Source: G965204755 sp965243415
Lineage (GTDB): Bacteria > Acidobacteriota > Vicinamibacteria > Marinacidobacterales > Marinacidobacteraceae
DNA: 64,000 nucleotides
Assembly: GCA_965243415.1 (NCBI GenBank)
Contig: OZ251549.1
Span: forward strand, 4,411,996 to 4,475,995
Reading direction: 5' to 3'
Both the position numbers and the translations under genes were made by a program. The notes below the pieces were generated by a model, which saw only the letters and a list, made by a program, of their open reading frames with translations, had not been told where the DNA came from and did no database searches. Shown here one piece after another: positions 1-8,110 of the stretch (its first letter is position 1; the number at the start of each line of letters is the position of its first letter).

Positions 1-1025
1 AAGTCACCGGCCGCCTCGGCGGCGGTCGGGAGCACGACGGTCACATTCGACGCCTGGTCGTCCGCATAGCCCTCGGTGGACAGCCAGAAGAAGGTCCGGT
101 CCCGGAGGATCGGGCCACCGAAGGAGCCGCCGTAGAGGCCGTAGGGACGAGTGCTGAAGTCATCCTGGGTCTTGTCCCCGGCATCGAATTCCTGCTGTTC
201 GTGGTAATACAACTTCCGGAGCCAAGTGTTCACCTTGGGCGTGCGGTACTGGTAGAGAGCGCTTCCGCCCCAGTTGTTCGTACCCCGACGGTGGATCACA
301 TTGAAGACTCCGCCCCCGGTGCGCCCCATCTCGGCGTCGTAGGTGTTCGTCTGCACCTTCATCTCCTCCACCGCCTCGAAGACCGGGATGATCACGGTGC
401 GGTTGCGGAGGTCGGTCGTCGAGACGCCGTCCACGGTGTAGTTGTTGCCGCGGAGCGGGCCACCGCCCAGAGACAGCAGGGACGAGTTCGTCTGGTCGGA
501 CTGCTTGACCCAGAAGGGGTCGCCGGTGTGGACCACATTGGGGGTGGTGACCGACATGATGAAGACATTGCGGCCCGGCGTGGGCAGCACTTCCAACTGC
601 GCCCGGTCCACCGCCGCCGCGACCGAGGCGCTCGCCGCTTCGATCAGCGGTGTTTCGCCGGTGACCGTGACGGTCTCTTCGATACCGCCGACGCCGAGGG
701 TGGCGTCCACCACCAAGGCCGCGGAGATGCCGACGATCAGCCCCTCGCTCGCGAACGGAGCGAAGCCGCTGAGTTCGGCGTTGACCGTGTAGGTGCCCGG
801 CTGGACATTGGCGAACACATACTCGCCGACCGCGTTGGAGACCGCGGTCCGGGTGACGCCGGTCCCCTCGTCCTCGAGGGTCACCGAGACGCCCGGCAGG
901 ACGCCGCCGTCGGTATCGGTGATGAGGCCGCGGATGCTTCCCTGGAAGGTCTGGGCAAAAGCGCCCGCGGCCAATCCAAGGATGGCGAGCGCCGCGACGC
1001 TCCTGAACAGAACAACTCGTCTCAT
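1..1025 (-). CDS. TonB-dependent receptor with carboxypeptidase-regulatory-like domain (partial, C-terminus outside window)
   Basis: Read on the minus strand from ATG at 1025; the frame stays open to the window edge, so only the first ~341 residues are visible. Residues 1-25 are a signal peptide ending in AGAFAQ. Residues ~27-105 form a CarboxypepD_reg-like beta domain (GSIRGLITDTDGGVLPGVSV, then GEYVFANVQPGTYTV). A plug-like region follows, with GGGPLRGNNYTVDGVSTTDLR and GGGVFNVIHRRGTN. This architecture is that of Oar-like outer-membrane receptors, common in Acidobacteriota and related phyla, which import large substrates with TonB energy. AGGAGAGG lies about 6 bases before the start. The substrate cannot be deduced from this part. 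Family assignment is firm; full length and substrate are unknown. Confidence 0.93.
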   Translation of the reverse strand, partial: MRRVVLFRSVAALAILGLAAGAFAQTFQGSIRGLITDTDGGVLPGVSVTLEDEGTGVTRTAVSNAVGEYVFANVQPGTYTVNAELSGFAPFASEGLIVGISAALVVDATLGVGGIEETVTVTGETPLIEAASASVAAAVDRAQLEVLPTPGRNVFIMSVTTPNVVHTGDPFWVKQSDQTNSSLLSLGGGPLRGNNYTVDGVSTTDLRNRTVIIPVFEAVEEMKVQTNTYDAEMGRTGGGVFNVIHRRGTNNWGGSALYQYRTPKVNTWLRKLYYHEQQEFDAGDKTQDDFSTRPYGLYGGSFGGPILRDRTFFWLSTEGYADDQASNVTVVLPTAAEAAGD

Positions 1026-1517
1026 GAATCCTCTCCTGGGGTTCGATGTGGCGTGAGCCTCCCGCGGAGTCCTGGTTACGGACGGGCGGGACATGCGATT
1101 TCGATGGGGTTGGAAAACGGAATCCGGCCCGACGAACCGGGCCGAAGAGGCGGGATCGTACGACAATTCCGCCCCGGAAGACAACCGCAACGGCAAGGGA
1201 CGGGCCGGGGGCGGGGCTCTTCTGTTGTGCTCCAAGCCATTGATTTACTTGGGCTTTGTTGCCTTTTCGGGCCCGAATTCGGGGGCGGTTCGCGGCGCCG
1301 TATCCGAATCCGTGGAGACCGTTCGCCGCGTTGAATCACCGCCGCCGGCCGCCGGCCGGAGGGAGGGCCGGAGGCGGTCGGCGGCCCCCGGGCGCTCGGC
1401 TCGGGGGCCGGGTCGCGGCGGCGCCCGGGATGGCCTTCGTCGTCGACGCGGCCCGGGGGCGTCAGGGCTCCGGGGCCGGGCCGGCTCGGGCCGCGCCGGT
1501 CGGATCCGGGGCCGGGT
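1026..1517. other. intergenic gap between TonB receptor and FAD oxidoreductase
   Basis: No credible gene. Both flanking genes are on the minus strand, so this holds the upstream region of the TonB receptor and the downstream end of the oxidoreductase. Open frames here have extreme Arg/Gly/Pro composition and no family resemblance. The stretch around 1215-1290 is less GC-rich than its surroundings and may contain the receptor promoter, but no clear -35/-10 pair can be called. Confidence 0.6.
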
Positions 1518-2867
1518 TCAGACCCGGGCGAGGCGGGCGAGGGCGGCCATGCGGTCGAAGTAGTCGGCGTGGCCGGAGAGGATGCGCTCCTCGGCCTCCC
1601 GGTTCGGTTCCAGCGACCACTCGCCCAACTCCCGGGTGCCGCCGAGGAGGATCCCGTCGGCGCGGGGCATCATGTAGAGGCCGGAGTTCAGGGCGATGTA
1701 GCGGATCTCCGGCTGGGGCAGGAGCACCGTCAACTGGCCCTTCAGCGGGGTCAACTCCTCGTCGCCGACCAGGTCCCGGGCGCCGATGCCGGTGCAGTTC
1801 ACCACCCGGCGCTCGGGGAGGGAGGCCACCTCGTCCAGCGAGCGGAAGTCGCGGATGCGGACCCGCCCGCCGGCCAGGCGGAAGTCGCGCAGCACCGCGT
1901 TCAGGTAGATCGGCGGCTCGATCAGCATGGTGGTGAACTGCCGGGCGTGGCGCGAGGGGAACGGGTGGGAGCCGGACGGGAGGGCGCGGGTGTCCGGGAA
2001 GAGGTCGGCGATGGCCTCCGGGCGGGTGGGGCCGCCGAAGGGGACATCGCTGAGCGGGTAGTTCGGCAGCCAGCGGATGCCGTAGCGGGCGCCGACCAGG
2101 TCCTGGAAGATGCGGTGGGCGATGCGGGCGGCGCGCTCGAAGCGGGCGCGGAACTCGTCCGAGTGGACGCGGGGGTCGAAGACCGAGAAGGGCGACCACT
2201 GGGCGCAGGCCACATTCGAGGTGGTCCGGGGCGGGAGGTCCTTCGTGTAGATCGTGACTTCGACGCCGCGGCGCTGGAGCAGCCGGGCGGTGGCCAGGCC
2301 GACGGCGCCGGCGCCGAGGACCGCGGCGCGGGCCGGGGGCGGGTCGTCGCCGAGCAACTCCTCGACGGCGAGCCAGGCGGTGCCCCAGGACATGGTGACG
2401 CCGCCGCCGCCGTGGCCGTAGTTGTGGACCAGCCGGCGGCCGCCGCCGAGGTCCTCCGGCTCCACCCGGAACCCGGAGGGGCGGAAGGGGCGGAGGCCGA
2501 CGACGGTGCGGATGACGCGGTCGCGGGAGACCTTCACCGGGGGGAGGAGGAAGTCCGGGGCGAAGTCCGGGCGGGCGGGCCGGGCGGGGGCCGGGGCCGG
2601 GCGGCCGGCGCAGGCGAGGGCCGGGGCGGTGGCGGCGGCCGGGAGCAGGCGGGCAGCCGCGGCGAGGGCGCTGCGCCGGGTCAGTGTGGGGGTCGGGGGG
2701 CCGGTCGGGGGGGCGGGAGCGGCGGCGCCGGCGGGGGTGGCGGGAGTAGCGGCGCCGGCGGGGGTGACGGCGCCGGGCGAGGGCTTTCGGGCCTTCAGGT
2801 CGTCCGGGGGCGGGGGCTCGGGGGCCGGGGAGGGGCTGCCGGCGGTTCCGTTCGCGCTTCGCGTCAT
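1518..2867 (-). CDS. FAD-dependent oxidoreductase, apparently circularly permuted D-amino-acid oxidase (DAO) fold
   Basis: 449 residues from ATG at 2867; the frame is open further upstream but nothing there resembles protein. Residues 1-60 are Pro/Ala-rich, then TRRSALAAAARLLPAA (~63-78) looks like a Tat signal, with ALAC at 83-86 as a possible lipobox. Motifs that close ordinary DAO enzymes come first: GLRPFRP (~124-130) and HNYGHGGGG (~148-156). Only afterwards comes the FAD-binding dinucleotide motif GAGAVGLATARLL (~185-197), which normally opens the family, followed by VVNCTGIGARDL and GILLGGTRELGEW. The C-terminus stops where a canonical enzyme would continue into GLRP. The expected role is oxidative deamination of an amino acid, acting outside the cytoplasm if the signal is real. 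It is divergent from the HD-domain gene beside it. Substrate unknown. Confidence 0.85.
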   Translation of the reverse strand: MTRSANGTAGSPSPAPEPPPPDDLKARKPSPGAVTPAGAATPATPAGAAAPAPPTGPPTPTLTRRSALAAAARLLPAAATAPALACAGRPAPAPARPARPDFAPDFLLPPVKVSRDRVIRTVVGLRPFRPSGFRVEPEDLGGGRRLVHNYGHGGGGVTMSWGTAWLAVEELLGDDPPPARAAVLGAGAVGLATARLLQRRGVEVTIYTKDLPPRTTSNVACAQWSPFSVFDPRVHSDEFRARFERAARIAHRIFQDLVGARYGIRWLPNYPLSDVPFGGPTRPEAIADLFPDTRALPSGSHPFPSRHARQFTTMLIEPPIYLNAVLRDFRLAGGRVRIRDFRSLDEVASLPERRVVNCTGIGARDLVGDEELTPLKGQLTVLLPQPEIRYIALNSGLYMMPRADGILLGGTRELGEWSLEPNREAEERILSGHADYFDRMAALARLARV

Positions 2868-3039
2868 GGTGTTCTCCGTAGCTTCTCCCGGGTCCGCTTC
2901 CGTCCCGCCCCGGTCGTTCCCGTGCCTTCTTCTTATACTAAGGGAGTCGGTCGGCGCGGGGTCGCGCCCTTGCACGGCCGGCGCCCGCGAGGGCCCCAAC
3001 ACGAGACGAGTCGAGGCTCGGATCGGGAGGAGAGCGACG

Positions 3040-3816
3040 ATGCACGGAACGAAGAAGGACGACGGGATGGATCGGAGGATCTTCCTGAAGGCGACGGCGG
3101 CGCTCGCCGGGACCGGGGCGGCGGCGGCGACGCTCTCCGTCGGGGACCGGGCGGAGGCGCTCGAGCACGCGATGATCGAGGCGCTCGACGGGGAGACCGC
3201 GCCGCCGGAGCGGCCGCCGCTGCGGGGGTCGGAGGAGAAGGAGCCGCTCTCGGTGATGCCGGCGCAGCCGACGCTGCTGGACTTCTTCGAGCACCGGTTC
3301 GCCCCGGCGTCGCATGTGCTCCAGAGCGCGACCCGGGCGCTGGAGCACGGGATGAGCGAGGAGATCGTCCTCGCCTGCCTGCTGCACGACCTCTCGGTCA
3401 TGAACCTGGTGCGCGCCGACCACGGCTGGTGGTGCGCCCAGATGATCGAGCCGTATGTGCCGGAGCGGGTGGCCTGGGCGATCCGCTACCACCAGGCGCT
3501 GCGGTTCTTCCCCGACCCCTCGGTGGACTACGAGTACCCGGAGATGTATGTGCGGATCTTCGGGGCCGACTACGAGCCGGAGCCGTACCTGAAGGCGGCG
3601 CACGACTACGCCCGGAACCACAAGTGGTACATGGACGCCCGCTCCATCACCATGCACGACGACTACAGTTTCGACCCGGACGCGAAGCCGACCATCGAGC
3701 CGTTCACCGACATCATCGGGCGCCACTTCCGCCAGCCGAAGGAGGGCCTGGGTTTCGACAACAGCCCGACGGCCCACATGTGGCGCACGATGATGAACCC
3801 GCGCCGGCGGCTGTAG
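3040..3816 (+). CDS. Tat-exported HD-domain metal-dependent protein (phosphohydrolase or PhnZ/MIOX-like)
   Basis: 258 residues. ATG at 3040 is preceded by GGGAGGAG. A second in-frame ATG at 3067 would place the twin-arginine motif DRRIFLKATA at the very N-terminus and is an equally good start. The Tat signal runs to about residue 36. The mature part carries an HD-superfamily pattern: His92, the His116-Asp117 doublet in LLHDLS, His128 and His151, the spacing expected for a one- or two-metal HD site. HD proteins are mostly phosphohydrolases, but the mixed-valent di-iron oxygenases PhnZ and MIOX share the fold, and the sequence alone does not decide. Export of an HD protein is uncommon. It is transcribed away from the DAO-like gene with a ~170 bp shared upstream region. 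Confidence 0.72.
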   Translation: MHGTKKDDGMDRRIFLKATAALAGTGAAAATLSVGDRAEALEHAMIEALDGETAPPERPPLRGSEEKEPLSVMPAQPTLLDFFEHRFAPASHVLQSATRALEHGMSEEIVLACLLHDLSVMNLVRADHGWWCAQMIEPYVPERVAWAIRYHQALRFFPDPSVDYEYPEMYVRIFGADYEPEPYLKAAHDYARNHKWYMDARSITMHDDYSFDPDAKPTIEPFTDIIGRHFRQPKEGLGFDNSPTAHMWRTMMNPRRRL

Positions 3817-3897
3817 GGGGCGGCGGGGCCGGCTCCGCCGCGTTCGGGTCGTTGTGGCGCCGTTCGCCCGCCGAAGCAGCGATGCCGGGATGAGGCG

Positions 3898-4125
3898 ATG
3901 CGGACTACTCTGAGGATCGACGACGATGTCCTGTCTGCTGCGCGAACCCTCGCCGCGCAGACGGGGAAGAGTCTGGGGCAGGCGGTGTCGGAACTGGCGC
4001 GTCGCAGCCTCCCCCGCCGACTGGAGATCGCCGAGAAGGACGGCCTCCCGAAGTTCCGCGTGGCGGCGAATGCCCGTCCGTTTACCGACGAGGATGTGAA
4101 GAAGGCGCTGGGCGACTGGCCGTGA
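3898..4125 (+). CDS. VapB-type antitoxin, ribbon-helix-helix
   Basis: 75 residues. The N-terminus MRTTLRIDDDVLSAARTLAA followed by GKSLGQAVSELARR is the standard ribbon-helix-helix DNA-binding part of VapB-like antitoxins. The C-terminal RPFTDEDVKKALGDWP would be the toxin-neutralising tail. Its stop codon is immediately followed by remains of a PIN-domain toxin, so the pair was once a VapBC module in which the antitoxin represses the promoter with the toxin as co-repressor. The reading frame is intact although the toxin is not, so it may survive as an orphan antitoxin able to neutralise related toxins. Confidence 0.85.
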   Translation: MRTTLRIDDDVLSAARTLAAQTGKSLGQAVSELARRSLPRRLEIAEKDGLPKFRVAANARPFTDEDVKKALGDWP

Positions 4126-4130
4126 CCTGA

Positions 4131-4557
4131 CTCCTCGATGTGAATGTGCTCCTCGCTTTGGCGTGGGCCAATCAGGTGCACCATGAAGCCGCGACTTCGT
4201 GGTCCTCTGGAGCGCGAAGGGACGGTTGGGCGACCGGCGCAGTGGCCGAGATCGGATTCGTCCGAGTCTCCGGCGTCCCGTCCGTCGTGGACCGGAAAAG
4301 TCACGGTTTCTGAGGCGGTCGACACCCTGGCCCGTCTCTGTCGCCGGGAAACGCACTCCTTCTGGTCGATGAACCGGTCGGTGACCGAGTTGCCGTCCGA
4401 GATCCTGACGCGGGTCCAGGGGTACCGGCAGATCACGGATGCCGCCTTGGTGGGACTGGCCCGTGAGCGTCGGGGACGCATAGCAACCTTCGATGCCGGG
4501 TTGGCGAACCTTCAGCCCGCCGGCCGGCGACCCTCCGTCTTCCTGATTCCGGCCTGA
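4131..4557 (+). pseudogene. broken VapC toxin (PIN-domain RNase)
   Basis: Two frames together encode a PIN-domain protein. The frame from 4131 reads LLDVNVLLALAWANQVHHEA, with the catalytic Asp codon at 4137, then GWATGAVAEIGFVRVSG up to a TGA just after ~4310. The +1 frame continues with VTVSEAVDTLARLC, then FWSMNRSVTELPSEI, ITDAALVGLARE and IATFDAGL, ending at 4557. The shift falls at an AAAA run (4296-4299); three A residues would join the frames perfectly. There is also an in-frame TGA at 4128-4130 just upstream of the LLDVN codons and no good start. Intact VapC proteins are site-specific RNases. This copy should be non-functional unless recoding occurs or the indel is a sequencing error. 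Confidence 0.82.
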
Positions 4558-4588
4558 AGGGCGCTCCGGAGCGGCGCCGCGGCGACCT

Positions 4589-5881
4589 TCAGCCGGAGTC
4601 CGCCGGGTTCGGACGCGGGCGGCGGCGGGAGGCGGCGAGGTAGAGCAGGGCTCCGACACCGGCGGTGGCGAGGCCGAAGGCGGACTCGACCGGCTGCTCG
4701 ATCAGGGTGTAGCCGAGGGCCCAGGCGCTGAGGGCGAGGAAGAAGAGCGGCGTCCACGGGTACAGCGGCGTCCGGAACCGCGCCGCGCCATCCGGGGCGA
4801 GCGACGAACCCCGCCCGAAGAGTCCGCCGCGCAGGCGGAAGAGGCCGGCCACGGTCAGGGCGGTCATCAGGTTCAGGGAGAACCCGGCGTAGAGCAGCAC
4901 CTGCTCGAAGGTTCCGGAGTAGAGGAAGACCAGCGTCAGCGCCAGTTGGAAGAGGAGCGCCCGATGGGGTACGCCGTGGCGCCCGGCGCGGCCCAGGGGA
5001 CGGAGGAAGGGTTCGTCCTCGCCCATCGCGCGGACGACCCGGGGCCCCAGGAAGACCATGGCGCTCACCGTCGAGGCCAGCACCAGCGCGATGAGCCCCG
5101 CCATGACCCGGCCGCCGACCGGGCCGAGGAGGCGCTCGGCGGCGAGGTAGCCGACTTCGATGCGGCCGGCGAGCGCGTCGAGCGGCACCGCGCGCAGGAT
5201 CACCAGGTTCACCAGCAGGTAGAGGACCGTCACCAGCAGCGTCCCGGCGACCAGCGCCCGGGCCAGGCGCTCCGGGCGGCGGAGGTCGCCGACGATGTAG
5301 ATGGCCGCGTTCCAGCCGGTGTAGGCGTAGGAGACGAAGACCAGGGAGACCGCGAAACCGGGGGAGGCGACGAGGGCCAGGTCGCCCGGGAGAGGCAGCA
5401 CCGGGGCGCCTTCCCCGGCGGCGAAGAAGCCGAGGCCGCAGAAGCCGGCGACGAGGACGATCTTGGCGGCGGTGAGCAGGTCGTTCACGCCGGTGCCCCA
5501 GCGCAGCGGGAGCAAGTGGAGGGCGGTGAAGAGGACGACGACGGCGGCGGCGAAGTGGGTGGGCTCGATGCCCGGCCAGAGCGCCCGGAGGTAGGTGGCC
5601 AGGGCGAAGGCGGCGAGCGCGGTGGGCGCGCCGAACCCCACCGTCGCCGAGATGAAGCCGGCGGCGAAGCCGGCCGCCGGGTGGAAGGTGCGGCGGAGCA
5701 GCGAGTACTCGCCCCCGGAGCGGGGGAAGGCGGCGCCGAGTTCGCCGTAGGTGAGCGCCCCGGCGAGGGCGACCGCGCCGCCGGCGAGCCACAGCAGCAG
5801 CACCGGGAAGGCGGAGGGCACCGCCGCCACCTGGAACCCCAGGGTGGTGAAGACCCCGGTTCCGATCATGTTCGCCACCAC
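4589..5881 (-). CDS. APC-superfamily amino acid permease
   Basis: 430 residues from GTG at 5881, the most upstream standard start in frame. The protein begins inside the first transmembrane helix (VANMIGTGVFTTLGF), so translation probably begins earlier, perhaps at CTG 5938, which would add ~19 residues ending AALFV. The IGTGVF motif and the GELGAAFPRSGGEYSLLRR segment are diagnostic of APC transporters. About 11-12 hydrophobic helices follow, ending in an Arg-rich tail. It should exchange or import amino acids or polyamines across the inner membrane. Its upstream gap carries a 96-bp tandem repeat. Substrate cannot be read from sequence. Confidence 0.88.
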   Translation of the reverse strand: MVANMIGTGVFTTLGFQVAAVPSAFPVLLLWLAGGAVALAGALTYGELGAAFPRSGGEYSLLRRTFHPAAGFAAGFISATVGFGAPTALAAFALATYLRALWPGIEPTHFAAAVVVLFTALHLLPLRWGTGVNDLLTAAKIVLVAGFCGLGFFAAGEGAPVLPLPGDLALVASPGFAVSLVFVSYAYTGWNAAIYIVGDLRRPERLARALVAGTLLVTVLYLLVNLVILRAVPLDALAGRIEVGYLAAERLLGPVGGRVMAGLIALVLASTVSAMVFLGPRVVRAMGEDEPFLRPLGRAGRHGVPHRALLFQLALTLVFLYSGTFEQVLLYAGFSLNLMTALTVAGLFRLRGGLFGRGSSLAPDGAARFRTPLYPWTPLFFLALSAWALGYTLIEQPVESAFGLATAGVGALLYLAASRRRPRPNPADSG

Positions 5882-6244
5882 GAAGAGGGCGGCGGTGCGG
5901 CCGGCGATGCCGGGCCGGCCGGGGGCGGCGGTCGTCAGGGGAGGCCCGCGGGCGGAGCCGGGGGAAAGCGGCGCCGGGCTTCGGGGGCGGGATCCGGCGG
6001 CGTCCGGCGGGATCGGGTGGCGGGCTCCATCGCATCCGCCACCTTCGGAACCGTCGCCTCGACGGGATCCGGCGGCCTCCGGCGGGGTCGGGGGGCGGCG
6101 GCCCGAAGCGCCGGGGTTTTCCCGGGGATGGGGAGGCGGTTCGGCGCTGTCGGCGGGGCTCGATGACTGCGCGTCTCGATGACCGGCCCGACAGGAGTCG
6201 GCGGACCTCCGGAGACGGGCCGGTCGGCCGGGTCGGGCGGTGGC
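5882..6244. other. GC-rich gap upstream of the APC permease
   Basis: No gene. Together with the 96-bp repeat that follows, it fills the 650 bp between the permease start and the ridA-like stop. It contains further degenerate, shorter repeats of a CGGGATCCGGCGGC-like module around 5985-6085. Frames open across it are Arg/Pro-rich and not protein-like. Confidence 0.55.
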
Positions 6245-6532
6245 GTCAACGGAGCGTGATCGGGTCGGTCGCGACGAACGGCGCAGCGGGACTCGCCGGA
6301 CTTGCGGAGCCGGGCGAGTCCGCCTGGTCGGCGCAGAGGCGTCAGCGGGCCACCGTCGGGTCGGCCGCGACGAGCGGCGCGACGGGACTCGCCGGACCCT
6401 CGGAGCCGGGCGAGTCGGGCAGGTCGGGACAGAACCGTCAGCGGGCCACAGTCGGGTCGGCCGCTCCGAGCGGCGCGGCGGGGCTCGCCGGACCTGCGGA
6501 GCCGGGCGAGCCGGCCAGGTCGGGGCAGAACC
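6245..6532. repeat. 96-bp tandem direct repeat, three units
   Basis: Units begin at 6245, 6341 and 6437, each opening with GTCAGCGGGCC or a close variant; a fourth start at 6533 coincides with the stop codon of the ridA-like gene. The period is exactly 96 bp, a multiple of three. Read on the minus strand, each unit begins like the 3' end of the ridA-like gene, so the array looks like amplification starting at that gene edge. It lies upstream of the APC permease. No spacers, so not CRISPR. Confidence 0.9.
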
Positions 6533-6533
6533 G

Positions 6534-7079
6534 TCAGCGGGCCGCGATCATGTCGATCTCGACCAGCGCGCCGAGGGGGATGTCGGCGACGGCGACGGTG
6601 GTGCGCACCGGCGGGACGGCGCCCTCCGGGAAGTAGGAGGCGTACACCTCGTTCATGGCCGCGAAGTCGTCCACTTCGGCCAAGAAGACGCCGGTGCGGA
6701 CCACATCCCCGAAACCGAGGCCGGCTTCTTCGAGGACCGCCTGCAGGTTCTGCATGACCTGGTGGGTCTGCTCGGTGATGCCGCCCTCGACCAGGCCGCC
6801 GCCCTCGTGGTTCAGGGCGATCTGCCCGGCGAGGAAGACCAGGCCGCCGAGATCCACCCCGGCGGAGTAGGGGCCGACGGGGGGGATGCGGCCGCTGAGG
6901 CGGGTCTTCTCGTGGGCGGCGGTGTCGTGTTCCCCACCGTGTTCCCCGGCCCGTTCGTCGTGTTCCTGGCCTTGGGCGCGGTCGGCGGCGGGAGCGCCGC
7001 AACCGAGGACGAGGGCGGCGACGGCGACGACGAGGGCCGGCAGCGCGAGAGTGGAGCGAAGGGACGGGCGGGGGGACAT
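6534..7079 (-). CDS. RidA/YjgF/YER057c-family protein with lipoprotein signal
   Basis: 181 residues from ATG at 7079. Residues 1-27 form a lipoprotein signal with lipobox LVLGC (Cys27), then a His/Glu-rich linker (~35-58), then a complete RidA domain: RIPPVGPYSAG, FLAGQIALN, VMQNLQAVLEEAG and VPPVRTTVAVADIPLGALVE. The substrate-carboxylate Arg (Arg159) and the Glu in LVEID (Glu174) that define active imine deaminases are both present. RidA normally hydrolyses reactive 2-aminoacrylate in the cytosol, so a membrane-anchored periplasmic copy suggests a different imine source, conceivably exported amino-acid oxidases such as the DAO-like protein 4 kb away (inference). It is divergent from DinB. 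Confidence 0.88.
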   Translation of the reverse strand: MSPRPSLRSTLALPALVVAVAALVLGCGAPAADRAQGQEHDERAGEHGGEHDTAAHEKTRLSGRIPPVGPYSAGVDLGGLVFLAGQIALNHEGGGLVEGGITEQTHQVMQNLQAVLEEAGLGFGDVVRTGVFLAEVDDFAAMNEVYASYFPEGAVPPVRTTVAVADIPLGALVEIDMIAAR

Positions 7080-7421
7080 GGGCGTGGGGTCGGCCTCCTG
7101 GGTGGCGGCGGATGGTACCCGGCGTCTCCGGGCAGATGGCGCCGGGCCGTGGCAGGGCGGAGAGGGAGCGTCGCGGAGTCCGGCGGCGCAGCGGTCCGGC
7201 GGCGGTGCGGTTGCGTGGCCTGGTGGTGAGGGCGGCGGTCCCGGCGCGGGGTGGCGCTGCGCGGCGGTGGGAGCAGCGTGGCGGTCTCGCGCGGCGGAAG
7301 CGGGCCGATGCAGCGCCGCGCAGAGCGGTCGGGGCCCGTGGACGGTGCGGCGGAGGACGATGGGCGGTGGGCGCGGCGCCGGGACGATCGGGGAGAGCGT
7401 GGGGGCTACGATCCCGCCGCC
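7080..7421. other. divergent intergenic region ridA-like / DinB
   Basis: About 340 bp between two divergent genes. Long frames cross it on both strands but have no recognisable protein character. It must hold promoters for both genes; the GC content prevents a convincing box call. Short GCGGCGG-type slippage tracts are frequent. Confidence 0.5.
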
Positions 7422-7937
7422 ATGTGGAAACGACCCGGAGCGGACGAATGCGCCGCCTACTACCTGGAGGTGATCGAGTTCGTCCCGGAGGGCGATCTCC
7501 CGGAGGTCGCGCTCGCCGAGATGCGGGAGTTGCGGGCGCTGCTCGGCGGGATGCCCGACGAGGCGGCCTCCCGCGGCTACGCGCCCGGCAAGTGGTCGGT
7601 GAAGGAAGTGGTGGGGCACCTCGCCGATGTGGAACGGATCATGGCGGTGCGGGCGCTCTGCTTCGCCCGGGGCGACACCGCGCCGCTCCCGGGGATGGAA
7701 CAGGACGACTACGCGGCCGCCGCCGGCCACGGGAAGCGCAGCCTGCCGTCGCTGCTCGACGAACTGGAATCGGTGCGGAACGCGACGGTTTCGCTGATGC
7801 GCTCCCTCGACGCCGCCGCCCTCGACCGCCGCGGCGAGGCCAGCGGCTACGAGTTCACCGTGCGCGCCCTCTGCTACCACACCGTCGGCCACGCCATCCA
7901 CCACCGCCGCATCCTCCGCGACCGCTACCTGCGGTAA
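7422..7937 (+). CDS. DinB-family protein (four-helix metal-binding, putative thiol S-transferase type)
   Basis: 171 residues from ATG at 7422; the open frame extends upstream without protein-like sequence. The DinB metal triad is recognisable: His66 in EVVGHLADVER, His157 and His161 near the C-terminus in YHTVGHAIHHRRILRDRYL. The motif APGKWSVKEVVGHLADVE is typical of DinB_2 proteins, whose members include bacillithiol and mycothiol transferases and many of unknown substrate. Cytosolic. Nothing in the neighbourhood fixes the thiol or substrate. Confidence 0.85.
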   Translation: MWKRPGADECAAYYLEVIEFVPEGDLPEVALAEMRELRALLGGMPDEAASRGYAPGKWSVKEVVGHLADVERIMAVRALCFARGDTAPLPGMEQDDYAAAAGHGKRSLPSLLDELESVRNATVSLMRSLDAAALDRRGEASGYEFTVRALCYHTVGHAIHHRRILRDRYLR

Positions 7938-8110
7938 GGGGCGCCGCGCCGGCGTCCGGGCCGGACACGACGCACGACAGCGCCCGAAGGCGCCGCGAAC
8001 CTTCGTCCCGGCGGCCGACCCGCGGCCGGCGGAAGGACCGGGGGCGGGCGGAGCCGCCGGTTGCCGCGAGGTGATCGAGATCATCCCGGAGGGTTCGTCG
8101 GCAGCCCGAA

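Noticed and set aside
201..1334. Plus-strand open frame over the TonB receptor
   Set aside because: Antisense shadow; the minus strand gives a full signal peptide, regulatory-like domain and plug.
6245..6532. CRISPR array
   Set aside because: Units of 96 bp abut each other with no unique spacers; no cas genes nearby. The same applies to the other arrays.
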